Source: Allosphingosinicella sp.
GTDB taxonomy: Bacteria; Pseudomonadota; Alphaproteobacteria; Sphingomonadales; Sphingomonadaceae
Assembly: GCA_030447665.1 (NCBI GenBank)
Contig: JAUJOJ010000002.1
Span: forward strand, 1 to 60,323
Length of the DNA stretch: 60,323 bases
Direction: 5' to 3'
The translations under genes were made by a program, and so were the position numbers. The notes under the pieces were generated by a model that worked only from the letters and a program-made list of their open reading frames with translations, searched no databases and had not been told where the DNA came from. Positions 17,104-26,329 of the stretch are shown here, piece by piece; the stretch's first letter is position 1, and every line of letters begins with the position of its first letter.

Positions 17104-17633
17104 TCAGTCGAGAGGGCGAAGATAAAGCGGCGGCACGTGGTCCGTGAGCCAGACGCCGTTCGCACTCGGAAAAAGCTATGACCGCGCATTTCCCCGCTAC
17201 GCACCTCCAGTGTCACCGACGGGCCACCCCTTCGGCTCCCAACCTTCCGCGCCGTCTCCACATCCGGGCTGAGATGGACATGGTGGCGCCGGCCCTTCAC
17301 CAGCCCCTGATCGAGGATCGACGGCAAGGCGCGCTCCGATGTGCCGTGATAGAGCAGAGAAGGCGGCTCGGTCGGCTCGAGGCCGAGCTCGACGGGAACG
17401 CTGTGCCCTTGGCTCGCCCGGATCCTGGTTCCAGAATCGTCAAAGGCGTAGCGCTTCTTGTCGTTGGTCAGCACCAGCTCTTGGAGCTGCGCGCGATCGA
17501 ACCCGCCGAAGCGGGCGCGGACCGCATCGAGCACCGCCTCCACATCCGCCCAGCCCCGCGCGTCGAGCCTCAGCCCGCCCGCTTCGGGCCTGTGGCGGAG
17601 GATGAGCGCAAGATATTTGCTGATCCGCTTCAC
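17104..17633 (-). CDS. kptA: RNA 2'-phosphotransferase (KptA/Tpt1), frameshifted near the C-terminus
   Basis: The N-terminal winged-helix part (MKRISKYLALILRHRPEAGG) and the NAD-binding catalytic part (LLYHGTSERALPSILDQGL, then HHVHLSPDVETA and GHSFF) are clear. The first frame then leaves the family at a run of five T. One extra T gives FPSANGVWLTDHVPPLYL and a stop at 17104-17106, the normal end. The enzyme transfers a splice-junction 2'-phosphate to NAD in eukaryotes; its role in bacteria is unsettled. Catalytic Arg/His residues in the visible motifs are kept. The same kind of T-run break occurs in msrB, pointing to sequencing error. Confidence 0.87.
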
Positions 17634-17699
17634 CCTCGCTCCTTGCCGCGTTCTCGGCTGCGGTCTAGCGTTGAGCGGTTAGATAAAAAGGGATCATCG

Positions 17700-19651
17700 A
17701 TGCGCCTTCGTCTTTGCCTGCTCGCCGCGACTGCCGCCATTGCCGCCCCCGTTCTCGCGCAAGTCGAGAAGCCCGCGGCTCTGGTCGCGGACGGCATTCC
17801 GCCGGTGCCCAGCGATCTTGCCGAAAGGACGCGGCCCTACATGGAATTCCGGACCGCCGGCCTCCAAGGCTGGAATCCGCAAACCCGCGGCATTGCCATC
17901 ACCACGCGTTTCGCCAACGTGCCGCAGGTTCACGAAGTCGCCCGCCCAGGCGCCGCCCGGCGCCAGATCACGTTCGAGCCGGACACGATCAGCGGCGCGA
18001 GCTATGCGCGCCGCAAGGGCGACGTGATGGTCGTGCAGAAGGATATCGGCGGCAACGAATTCTGGCAGCTCTACACGCTGGAAAACGGCCGCCTCAATCT
18101 CCTCACCGACGGCAAGAGCCGCAACTCGCTCAACGCGTGGAGCCATGACGGGCAATGGATCGCCTATACGTCCACCCGCCGCAACGGCGCTGACAACGAC
18201 ATCTACCTCATGGATCCGCGCCGGCCGAAGAGCGACCGGCTGGTCGCGCAGGTGAAAGGCGGAGGGTGGGGCGTGAGCGACTTCGCGCCCGACGGCAGGA
18301 GCGCGATCGCGGTCAACTATATTTCCGTCACCGACGCCGATCTCTACCGGCTCGATCTTTCGTCGGGGCGGATGACGCCGATCGGCGATCACCGGCAGGA
18401 GATCGCCTATGGCGGCGCGCAATATGCGCCGGACGGAACGCTCTGGGTCACCTCCGACGAAGGCTCCGACTTCCAGCGCCTCGGCACGCTCGATCCCCGC
18501 ACCGGACGCTTCACCCCCGTCACGCCCGAACAGCGGTGGGATGTCGAGAATTTCGACATCGCCGACGACGGCAGCTTCATCGCCTATACCGTCAACGAGG
18601 CGGGCGTGAGCCGCCTCAAGCTGATGGATCCGCGCACGCGGCAGGTGCGCGAAGTCCGCGCGCTTCCCAACGGCACGATCGGCGGGCTCGAGATCGCGCC
18701 TGGGGCGATGTCGGCGTCACGGTCTCTTCGGCTCGCTCCGCAGCGGACGTCTACTCGGTGAGCCCGCAGGCTTTGGTCGTCACGCGCTGGACGGAGAGCG
18801 AGACCGGCGGCCTCGACACCAGCCGCAATGTCGAGGCCGAGCTGGTCGAGGTCCGCAGCTTCGACGGCGAGCGGGTCTCGGGCTTCCTCTACCGGCCGGA
18901 TCCGAAGAAATTCCCGGGCCGCCGGCCGCTCATCGTCAACATCCATGGCGGTCCCGAAGGGCAGTCGCGGCCCGGCTTCCTCGGCCGCAACAATTATTAT
19001 CTGAACGAGCTCGGCATCGCGATCTTCTTCCCGAACGTGCGCGGCTCGACGGGCTACGGCAAGCGCTTCGTCGCCCTCGACAACGGGCCGGCCCTCCGCG
19101 AAAACTCGGTCCAGGATATCGGCGCCTTTCTCGATGCCTTCTCCAAAGACCGGGCCATCGATAGCAAGCGGATCGGCGTCACCGGCGGCTCCTATGGCGG
19201 CTATATGTGCTATGCGAGCGCGATCCGTTACGGCAACCGCCTGCGCGGCGCCAATTGCTCGGTCGCGATCTCGAGCTTCGTCACCTTCCTTGAAAATACC
19301 CAATCCTACCGCCGCGATCTGCGCCGCGTCGAATATGGCGACGAGCGCGATCCGCAGCAGCGCGCGCGGCTGCTCGCCATCTCGCCGATGACGCGGTCGG
19401 GCGAGCTCGCCATCCCGCTGATGGTCGTGACGGGCGGCAACGATCCGCGCGTTCCCGCGTCGGAAGCGGACCAGATGGTGAAGGCGGTCCGCGCCAACGG
19501 CCGTGCCGCCTGGCACCTCCTCGCCCGGGACGAGGGTCACGGCTATTCGAAAAAGGTCAATCAGGATTACCTGTTCTGGACCAGCCTGATGTTCTGGCAG
19601 CAGAACCTGCTGGGCGATACCCGCCGCGGCGGCACGCGAGCATCCGACTGA
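17700..19651 (+). CDS. Exported S9-family prolyl-oligopeptidase-like peptidase, frameshifted
   Basis: A Sec signal (MRLRLCLLAATAAIAAPVLA-Q) is followed by a beta-propeller of TolB/WD40-like repeats (AWSHDGQWIAYTSTRRNG, DFAPDGRSAIAV, IADDGSFIAYTVNE). After about residue 335 the frame breaks near 18705. A single-base correction gives IAPWGDVGVTVSSARSA, and the second frame encodes the alpha/beta hydrolase. The catalytic Ser is in GGSYGGYM, the Asp in GGNDPRVP, and the His in DEGHGYSK. All three are present. It would degrade peptides in the periplasm. AGGGA sits just before ATG 17700. The gene stop is followed at once by a partial dispersed repeat. Confidence 0.87.
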
Positions 19652-19698
19652 AGCCCGATCGTTGAGTTGGAAGCGCTATGCGCTTCCACCGAAGAGCG
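19652..19698. repeat. Half copy of the dispersed repeat (copy F) fused to ispH
   Basis: Only the first half of hairpin 1 is present: GATCGTTGAGTTGGAAGCGC, then the GCGCTTCCACCGAAGAGCGC part. The closing outer arm is replaced by ispH coding sequence. The ATG used by the truncated ispH (19678) lies inside this repeat. Confidence 0.7.
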
Positions 19699-20547
19699 CT
19701 GGACCGGCACGGCTCGCCTGTCTACGTTCGCCGCCCGATCGTCCACAATCAGGCGGTGGTCGCCTCGTTGGAAGCGCAGGGCGCGGTCTTCGTCCAGGAG
19801 CTGGACGAGGTTCCCGAAGGCGCCGTCGTGATTCTGTCCGCGCACGGCGTCGCGCCCGAAATCATTGCCGACGCCCGGCGTCGGAAGCTGATCGCCTACG
19901 ACGCCGTCTGTCCGCTCGTCGCCAAGGTGCACCGCGAGGTCAGCCGCCATCGGCGCGGCGGGCGTCATGTCATCCTGATCGGACATGCCGGGCATCCGGA
20001 AGTCGTCGGCACGTTGGGCCATGTCCCCGCGGGCGCCGCGACGCTGGTGAAAAGCGCCGAGGAGGTGCTGGAGCTCGAGCTCGGCAGCGATTCGCCGCTC
20101 GGCTATGCGGTGCAGACCACTTATTCGGTCGAGGAGGCAGGCGAGGTCGTCGGGGCGCTGAGATCGCGCTTCTCCGACCTTGCCGGTCCGCCGAGCAGCG
20201 ACATCTGCTATGCCACCACCAATCGCCAGCGGGCGGTCCGCGCGATGGCGCCCCGGGTGAGCGCGATGATCGTGGCAGGCGAGCATTTCTCGTCCAACGC
20301 CTGCCGCCTTGCGGAAGTGGCCGAGGCATCGGGCTGCGCTTCGGTCCAGCTCGTCTCCGACGCATCCAAGATTGAATGGGAGCGCCTGCCCGCCGGCGGA
20401 TCGGTCGGCATCACCGCCGCCGCCTCCACGCCCGAGATCATCGTCAGCGGGATCGTCGATGCGCTTCGCGCACGATACCGCATTGTCTTGGAGGAAGTCT
20501 CGGCAACCGACGAGCGGGTCGATTTCAAGCCCGTGAAGATCGGGTGA
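19678..20547 (+). pseudogene. ispH: IspH (LytB) lacking its N-terminus and first cluster cysteine
   Basis: The body is a clear 4-hydroxy-3-methylbut-2-enyl diphosphate reductase of the MEP isoprenoid pathway: PVYVRRPIVHN, ILSAHGVAPE, DAVCPLVAKVH (second cluster Cys), LIGHAGHPEV, SDICYATTNRQ (third Cys) and HFSSNACRLAE. The usual first 25-30 residues with RGFCAGV, which hold the first [4Fe-4S] ligand, are missing. The open frame instead starts with MRFHRR, translated from a dispersed repeat. Without that cysteine the cluster would not be held normally, so this copy is probably inactive, and a complete ispH should exist elsewhere. If this were the only copy, an upstream assembly error would be more likely. 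Confidence 0.8.
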
Positions 20548-20549
20548 CG

Positions 20550-20700
20550 ATGCTCGACACGATTCGCGCGGCCGTGGCGATCAGGCCCGCCATGCGCCGC
20601 ACGCGGGCCGACATCGATGCGCTGATCGAGGAGATCCTGGCGGACCCGCCCGATCTGCGCCGGCAGCTGCACGAGGCGAATGCGCTAGGCTACCATAGAC
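20550..20700 (+). CDS. Short hypothetical protein, probably truncated
   Basis: The frame starting at ATG 20550 encodes MLDTIRAAVAIRPAMRR and an acidic helical stretch (ADIDALIEEILADPPDLRR). It follows the ispH stop by two bases. After about 50 codons it runs into TAGACCAAGATCG (20697-20709), which resembles an outer arm of the dispersed repeat. From there the frame only continues antisense to the LOV gene, so the true end cannot be placed. I do not recognise the product. Confidence 0.35.
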
Positions 20701-20774
20701 CAAGATCGTTACATCATGGACAAGGCCTTACCGGACCTGCACACGAGACTGCGCGGCTGCGCGAACGTCAGGCC

Positions 20775-21410
20775 CTAGAATCCTGCCTCCACCCCCGTCC
20801 TGATCGCATCGGCCGACGTGGCGGCGCCGAGCTTCGCCAGAAGCCCGGCGCGGTGCATCTTCACGGTTTTCTCATCGATCCCGAGCCGGGCGGCGATCTG
20901 CTTGTTGCGGAGGCCCTGGATCATCTCCGACAGCACCTGTCGCTGCCGCGGCGTCAGCATCCGTACCCGCTCGGCGGCGCGTTGCTGCCTTAGGACCGAA
21001 GGAAGGTTCGTCTCGTCCGTCACGTCCATTTGCGAGCCAAGATAGTAGGCGACCTCGCCGCCGGCCCCGAGCACCGGCGCGATCATCACCGCGTTGCGAA
21101 ATGGCGTGCCGTCCTTCCTGTAATTGATGAGCTCGGTGAGCACGGGCCGGCCCTCCTGAACCGCGGTCCGCAATATCGTCTGCGCGTTTCGATCGGTTCC
21201 CGGTCCTGAGAGGAAGCGGCAGTTGCGGCCCTTGATCTCCTCCTCCGAATAGCCGGTCAGTTCGCAAAAGGCGCGATTGACGGCGGCGATCGGATAATCC
21301 GTAAGGCGGTGATCGGTGATCACGATCGCAATCGGCGATCGGGCGATCGAGGCAAACAGCGATGCGCTGAATTCGGATTGCTCGGAAAACGTCACGCCGG
21401 CACCTGTCAT
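20775..21410 (-). CDS. LOV-domain LuxR-type transcription regulator
   Basis: A 211-residue protein. An N-terminal LOV/PAS domain (about residues 18-125) carries the flavin-adduct motif GRNCRFLSG, then ELINYRKDGTPF and YYLGSQMDVTDE. The C-terminal HTH (about 148-205) is of the LuxR/GerE type: LTPRQRQVLSEMIQGLRNKQIAARLGIDEKTVKMHR. The same order and size are found in the blue-light regulator EL222 of Erythrobacter. In that family, blue light forms a Cys-flavin bond, frees the HTH and allows DNA binding as a dimer. The reactive Cys is present here. It is divergent from the chemoreceptor-like gene at 21557, so the shared 146-base intergenic region is a possible target. Confidence 0.9.
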   Translation of the reverse strand: MTGAGVTFSEQSEFSASLFASIARSPIAIVITDHRLTDYPIAAVNRAFCELTGYSEEEIKGRNCRFLSGPGTDRNAQTILRTAVQEGRPVLTELINYRKDGTPFRNAVMIAPVLGAGGEVAYYLGSQMDVTDETNLPSVLRQQRAAERVRMLTPRQRQVLSEMIQGLRNKQIAARLGIDEKTVKMHRAGLLAKLGAATSADAIRTGVEAGF

Positions 21411-21556
21411 AGACTTGGTTCTATCTCACTCGATCTGCCGATGCGACCACCGAAATTCGTAGCGGCGGCCAAGTCGAATCTTCAAACGTCACTGATTCGG
21501 GGTGCGGTCCTGAGCCGAACCTGCAACAGTGACGTCGATCGGGGGGAAAAGTGGTT

Positions 21557-22447
21557 ATGGTCGAAATGGCGGACGGACGAGAAGAAGAATCGGCACGAAG
21601 CAGGCGCAGGGACCTGGCGGCCGATTTCCATCAGCTGATCGGCGCTGCCATCGAGACGCTTGGAGCCGCCGCCGCCAAGCTCGAGAGCCGCGCCCGCTCG
21701 CTCGGCGAAGCTGCGGCAGGCGTGAATGGACAAACCAGCCAACTTGCCGCCGCCGCGGATCAAACCTCCGGCTCCGCGCGCCTCGCCTCCTCCGGCATCT
21801 CGGTACTCGCCAATTCGATCCAGGAAATCGCCGGAAGCGTCGAGGAGCAGGCGACGCTGAGCGTGCAGCTTAACGGCAGCTCCGCTTCCAGCGCGGAAGC
21901 GGTACGGGCGCTGTCGTCGCAGGCCGATGAGATAGGCGGGTTCGTGAACGTGATCCGGGAGATCGCGAACAATACCGATCTCCTCGCCCTCAACGCGGCG
22001 ATCGAGGCGGCGCGCAGCGGCGAGTCCGGGAAGGGCTTCGCGGTCGTGGCGCAGGAGGTGAAGAGCCTGGCGGGCCAGGCCGCCGGCGCCACCGTCAGCA
22101 TCGGCGGCATCCTCGACACGGTCATCGAGCGCGCCACCCTGGCAAACGAGTCGCTGGTCGACGTCGGCGAGACGATCGTGGAGTTGAACCGCGCCACCGA
22201 CACGATCGTGCGGGCCGTAATCGATCAGCGGACGCAGGTGCAGACGATCGTGATGCAAGCCGAGGAGAGCGCCGAAGACGCCGACACGCTGGTCGCCAGG
22301 ATCAACCAGCTCGGCTCGGTCACCGCTCAGACCGCAAGCTCATCGGCCGAGCTCAGCGAAGATGCCGCCGGCCTCGCAAGCGAGCTTCGGCGCCTCAAGG
22401 AGATAGCCGCGCAATTCGCAGATCGCCTTCAGAACGGAGCAAGCTGA
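21557..22447 (+). CDS. Soluble methyl-accepting chemotaxis-like signalling protein
   Basis: A 296-residue protein without membrane segments. Most of it is a helical coiled coil with the MCP hairpin tip [37 protein letters not shown] read as a family signature (shown in parts: [17 protein letters not shown], then [10 protein letters not shown]). It has no recognisable N-terminal sensor domain, so it may take its input from a partner protein. ATG 21557 is chosen over GTG 21551 because the GGGGGG tract ends 10 bases upstream. No cheA or cheW is in this window. Repeat copy D follows its stop. Confidence 0.87.
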   Translation: MVEMADGREEESARSRRRDLAADFHQLIGAAIETLGAAAAKLESRARSLGEAAAGVNGQTSQLAAAADQTSGSARLASSGISVLANSIQEIAGSVEEQATLSVQLNGSSASSAEAVRALSSQADEIGGFVNVIREIANNTDLLALNAAIEAARSGESGKGFAVVAQEVKSLAGQAAGATVSIGGILDTVIERATLANESLVDVGETIVELNRATDTIVRAVIDQRTQVQTIVMQAEESAEDADTLVARINQLGSVTAQTASSSAELSEDAAGLASELRRLKEIAAQFADRLQNGAS

Positions 22448-22458
22448 CCCAAGCCGCT

Positions 22459-22551
22459 AGAGCCAGATCGTTTGAGGTGGAAGCGCTTCGCGCTTCCGCC
22501 GAGAGCGTGAAAGGGTTCCCAATCTGGCTCTATTCAGATGGCTGATATGAC
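22459..22551. repeat. Dispersed repeat, copy D (first hairpin only)
   Basis: Hairpin 1 is complete with outer arms AGAGCCAGAT and ATCTGGCTCT and a near-perfect inner stem. An 11-base insertion (AAGGGTTCCCA) interrupts the spacer before the right arm. The second hairpin is missing: the sequence stops after TATTCAGATGGCTGA. It lies between the chemoreceptor-like gene and the GGDEF-EAL gene. Confidence 0.8.
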
Positions 22552-22560
22552 CCCCGAAGG

Positions 22561-24060
22561 TCAGGCGCTGGCGCGAAGGCCGAGCTGCGGCTCCCCGCCG
22601 AAAGCGCGCGTGACTTTGGCGCGGGCCTCTCCGCTCTCGCGGAACCTGACGATCTCTTCCAGGCTCATCGGCGTGCCGAGATAATAGCCTTGCAGATAAT
22701 CGCATCGGAGGGTTCGGAGCAGCCGCACCTGCCAATCATTCTCGACGCCCTCCGCGACCACCTTGAGGCCGAGGCTGTGGCCGAGCTCGATCACCGATCG
22801 CATGATCTGAGTGGCCAAAGGACGCCTCCCCAGATCCTTCATGAAGGACCGGTCGATCTTCATGCCGTCAAGGTCGAGATTCTGAAGATAGCTGAGGCTG
22901 GAATAGCCGGTACCGAAATCGTCCAGCACCACCTCCACCCCGATTTGGCGAAGCTGCCGGATCGAGCTCCTGGCGGCATCGATGTGCGAGATGAGCACGC
23001 CTTCCGTGATCTCGATCCGCAGGAGATCGGGCGTAATGCCGGCGGAAAGCAGCTTGTCGCCTACCGTCGAGCCGAAGCCGTGATGGCGGAACTGGACCGG
23101 CGAGACGTTGACCGCCACCGGCACGTTGCCAAGTGTCCGGATCGCATCAAGCGCCTTGTCCAGAACCCAGTTGCCGAGCGCCAGTATCTGTCCGCTCTCC
23201 TCTGCGAGCGGGATGAGGTCTCCGGGTGAGATTTCCCCCTGGGAGGAACCGGGCCAGCGCAGCAGCGCCTCCACGCTCGCCAGCGCGCCAGTCTGCGAAT
23301 CGACGAGCGGCTGGAACTTCAGGCTGAGCTCATCATTCGCGATCGCCTGTTCCAGTTCCGCGCGCATGCTCGAGCGCAGCGCGATCATCTTGCTCATCCG
23401 CTCGTCGAAGATGCGGAACGAATCCGTCTTGCTGAACTTGGCGTCATACATGGCGATGTCCGCCTGCCGCAGCAGGTCGTCGGCAGACGAGCTCGGGCGC
23501 ATTCCCTTCGCGATGCCCACCGAGGCGCCGACATGGACGGCATGACCTTCGATCGTGAACGGCTCGTAGATGGCCTCCACGATGGCGATCGCCAGGTTGT
23601 CGAGCGGCTTCGCCGGGTCCGTACGGACGATTGCCGCGAATTCGTCGCCGCCGATTCGGGCAAGCGTGGCGCCTTCCGGCATCAGATCGCACAATCGTCT
23701 CGCCACCCCTTTCAGCAGCTCGTCGCCCACTTTGTGGCCGTGGGTGTCGTTCACTTCCTTGAAGCGGTCGAGATCGAGGAACAGCACCGCGATCTCGGAG
23801 CGGCTCCTATCCTCCAGAAGGGCCTCCAGTTCGCGGCTGAACGCCATGCGGTTCTTGAGGCCCGTCACGGAATCGGTGATTGCAGCCTTGCTGAGTGCGA
23901 TCTCGCGTTCCGCCATGCCGGCGAGAAGCCGGCAGGCGGTGCCGCGCTGGGTGGCTTGGCGCGCGAGCATGGCCGCCGATGCCATACAGACGGCCGCCGA
24001 GCCCAGCTTTGCACCCGAGCTTTCGGCGAGAAGCTCGAAAACGGAAGTCCACACGCTCAT
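22561..24060 (-). CDS. GGDEF-EAL cyclic di-GMP signalling protein
   Basis: A 499-residue protein. A short N-terminal helical region leads to a GGDEF domain (about 65-215) with the intact signature IGGDEF, and an EAL domain (about 230-480) with SVEALLRW, the DDFGTGYSSLSYL loop and KIDRSFM. Both active-site signatures are intact, so it could make or break down c-di-GMP. No RxxD inhibitory site is seen before GGDEF. Its start overlaps the receiver gene by four bases, and a histidine kinase lies further upstream on the same strand. The three together suggest kinase control of c-di-GMP. Confidence 0.92.
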   Translation of the reverse strand: MSVWTSVFELLAESSGAKLGSAAVCMASAAMLARQATQRGTACRLLAGMAEREIALSKAAITDSVTGLKNRMAFSRELEALLEDRSRSEIAVLFLDLDRFKEVNDTHGHKVGDELLKGVARRLCDLMPEGATLARIGGDEFAAIVRTDPAKPLDNLAIAIVEAIYEPFTIEGHAVHVGASVGIAKGMRPSSSADDLLRQADIAMYDAKFSKTDSFRIFDERMSKMIALRSSMRAELEQAIANDELSLKFQPLVDSQTGALASVEALLRWPGSSQGEISPGDLIPLAEESGQILALGNWVLDKALDAIRTLGNVPVAVNVSPVQFRHHGFGSTVGDKLLSAGITPDLLRIEITEGVLISHIDAARSSIRQLRQIGVEVVLDDFGTGYSSLSYLQNLDLDGMKIDRSFMKDLGRRPLATQIMRSVIELGHSLGLKVVAEGVENDWQVRLLRTLRCDYLQGYYLGTPMSLEEIVRFRESGEARAKVTRAFGGEPQLGLRASA

Positions 24061-24569
24061 TCCGGCTTCGCATCCCTGGGATCGCGGGTGCGATCGAAGA
24101 AGGCTTTGGTGCGGTGGGCTAGAGTGTTTTCAAGATCGAGGTTGACCGCGCCCAAAGCGTCCGCGCTGGCCTTGCGGATGAGCTGTGCCGAGATACGGGC
24201 GAGCAGCACCGGCATTCGGATCGGCTTTTGCACATAATCGTTCGCCCCGGCCTCGATTGCGGAGCCGATCGAGCTCTCCTCGTCGCGTGCCGTGCACATG
24301 ATCACCGGCAGCGCGTTGGCGTCATAATGTTCCCTGATCGCCTTCAGCGTGTCGAGCCCGGAAAGGTTGGGCATCATCCAGTCGAGGAGCACCAGATCGG
24401 GCGGGTTTGAGGTGATTTCGGCGAGCGCCGCCACCCCATCTTCGCACATGCTCGTCTCGAACCCGTTGCGCCTCAGCTGCCGATCGAGAACGACGCGATT
24501 GTCCTCGACATCGTCGACAATGAGGATGCGGCTCCCGATCACCGGGTCTGACCTCGCCGGTGAATTCAT
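24057..24569 (-). CDS. Stand-alone response regulator receiver
   Basis: A 170-residue protein with one receiver domain at about residues 14-130: ILIVDDVEDN, acceptor Asp in LVLLDWMMPNLSG, Thr in IMCTARDE and Lys in VQKPI. A C-terminal helical tail of about 40 residues follows, with no DNA-binding domain. The start at ATG 24569 is chosen because it places the receiver near the N-terminus; an upstream in-frame Met would add about 35 low-complexity residues. It overlaps the GGDEF-EAL gene and lies 188 bases downstream of the kinase gene, so it is a likely link between the two. Confidence 0.88.
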   Translation of the reverse strand: MNSPARSDPVIGSRILIVDDVEDNRVVLDRQLRRNGFETSMCEDGVAALAEITSNPPDLVLLDWMMPNLSGLDTLKAIREHYDANALPVIMCTARDEESSIGSAIEAGANDYVQKPIRMPVLLARISAQLIRKASADALGAVNLDLENTLAHRTKAFFDRTRDPRDAKPE

Positions 24570-24757
24570 GCTGCTAAAGCCCGGAGCTTCGACGCGGCCG
24601 CAGCGTCGGGGCCGGTATGGTTCGACTCGCTCTGCGCCTTCCGCGCCAATCTGTTGTCGCTCGAGTCCATGCAACCAGTCCTAGTCCCCCCGCCTCGGTA
24701 CTCGCCCCGACGCGTCGCTGCCGATCTTAGCGTGAAAAAGCTTAAAGAATTGGCCGG

Positions 24758-26158
24758 TCAGGCGACCCGCGCAAACCTTGCCTGCGCGGGTTCCGCCTTC
24801 CGCGGCGCGGTCGGGATCTCGAGCTTGAAGCTCGATCCGACGCCGACCTGGGATTCAACGTCGACGCTGCCGCCCATCGATTCGCAGAAGCGTCGCGTAA
24901 GGGCGAGGCCGAGACCGGTGCCGCCGAACCTGGAGGAGGTATCCCGCTCAGCCTGGCTGAAGTTCCGGAAAAGTCGCTTCAAGCCCTCTCTGGAAATGCC
25001 GATGCCGGTGTCCCGCACTTCGAACATCACCCTTTCCCCACCCGGCCCTTGCCGGCGCATGACCGTGAGCGTGATCGTCCCTTTGGACGTGAACTTGGCG
25101 GCGTTGCTCAGAAGGTTGAGCAACGACTGGCGGACCTTCAAGCCGTCGGCAACGATGCAGCCGATGTGCGGCGAAATCTGGAGTTCGAGCCGATTGTCTT
25201 GAACCTTGATCAGCGGTTCCGTCGTCGCGACCACTTCTTCGACAAGCGAGACCAGATCGATCTCTGCGTTGTGAAGCTGCAGGTCGTCCGCTTCGATCCG
25301 GGAAAGATCCAGAACGTCGTTGACGAGTGCGATAAGGTGCCGGCCCGCGGCATTGATGCGATCGAGATCCGCGGCTTTCTGTTCCCAGCCCGGTTTCTCT
25401 TCCAGATCGTCACGGAGCATCTCACTATAGCCGATCACCGCGTTCAGCGGCGTCCTGAGCTCGTGGCTCATCTTGGCAAGGAAAATGGATTTCTGGTGGC
25501 TTGCCTCGGCCGCGCGCAACATCGCCTGCCGCAGCTCTCCGGCCTTGATCCGCTGGGCGTTCGCGGCCTGCTCGAGCTCGGAGCTCTCGCGCATCACGTT
25601 CTCGTAATAAAGCGCGACGAAGGTGATGTAGATGAGTGCCGAGACGATCGAGATCAGGTTCACCAGCCAGAGGCTTTCGAGAGGCACGTGCATCGGGAAT
25701 TCGCCGGTGATGATCCGGGCCCCGATGAACGCGCCGAGCTGAAGGGCGACGCCGGTGAGAAGAACACGCGGGCGATCGGCCAGGTAGAAGAAACCTAGCA
25801 GCAGCGCGATCAGGATCCATGGCAGGAAAGGAGAGCTGATCCCGCCATAGTGGAAGGAGCCGAAGAGGCTGAGCGTCACCAGCGCCTGAACCGACAGTGT
25901 CGCGGGCCAGGTCAGCTTTCCCGTCCGCCGCACCAGGAAGGGCATCAGCCAGAAGAAGCAGAGATTGAGTTCGATGATCCAGAAGACCCAGTCGCTCGAT
26001 TGGGATGCCTGGTAGAGGAAGATGGTCACCGAATGGCCGAGAAGGGGTCCGAACAGATGGAGGAACACGAAGGTTCGCACCATCATGTAGCTGGACGCCT
26101 CGTCCCGCGCAGCTGCGGGGACAAAATAGTCCACGGTCCGCTTCATGACTTCCAGCAT
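24758..26158 (-). CDS. Membrane-bound sensor histidine kinase
   Basis: A 466-residue kinase with six or so hydrophobic segments in residues 25-200 forming a membrane sensor. The dimerisation domain has [18 protein letters not shown], and the HATPase domain has N box NLLSNAAKF, G1 DTGIGIS, F box RNFSQ and G2 GGTGLGLAL. All boxes are intact. The sensor region (YGGISSPFLPWILIALLLGF) closely resembles that of the divergent gene at 26330, so the two are paralogues. Downstream are a receiver and a GGDEF-EAL gene on the same strand. Confidence 0.92.
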   Translation of the reverse strand: MLEVMKRTVDYFVPAAARDEASSYMMVRTFVFLHLFGPLLGHSVTIFLYQASQSSDWVFWIIELNLCFFWLMPFLVRRTGKLTWPATLSVQALVTLSLFGSFHYGGISSPFLPWILIALLLGFFYLADRPRVLLTGVALQLGAFIGARIITGEFPMHVPLESLWLVNLISIVSALIYITFVALYYENVMRESSELEQAANAQRIKAGELRQAMLRAAEASHQKSIFLAKMSHELRTPLNAVIGYSEMLRDDLEEKPGWEQKAADLDRINAAGRHLIALVNDVLDLSRIEADDLQLHNAEIDLVSLVEEVVATTEPLIKVQDNRLELQISPHIGCIVADGLKVRQSLLNLLSNAAKFTSKGTITLTVMRRQGPGGERVMFEVRDTGIGISREGLKRLFRNFSQAERDTSSRFGGTGLGLALTRRFCESMGGSVDVESQVGVGSSFKLEIPTAPRKAEPAQARFARVA

Positions 26159-26329
26159 ATCAGGTCCGCCCCTTGTAAACCCCAGCCACGCCTAGCGGCT
26201 TGCGCTGAATTTCCGGTAAACAGGGCGATCCGCTTTACGCCACTTTAACCGGCCTTCTGTAGCGAGGGCGGAAGGCAGGCAGGTTCGCGAACCCGTCGCG
26301 CCGGGCGGGTAAAGGGGGAGCCGGGGAAA

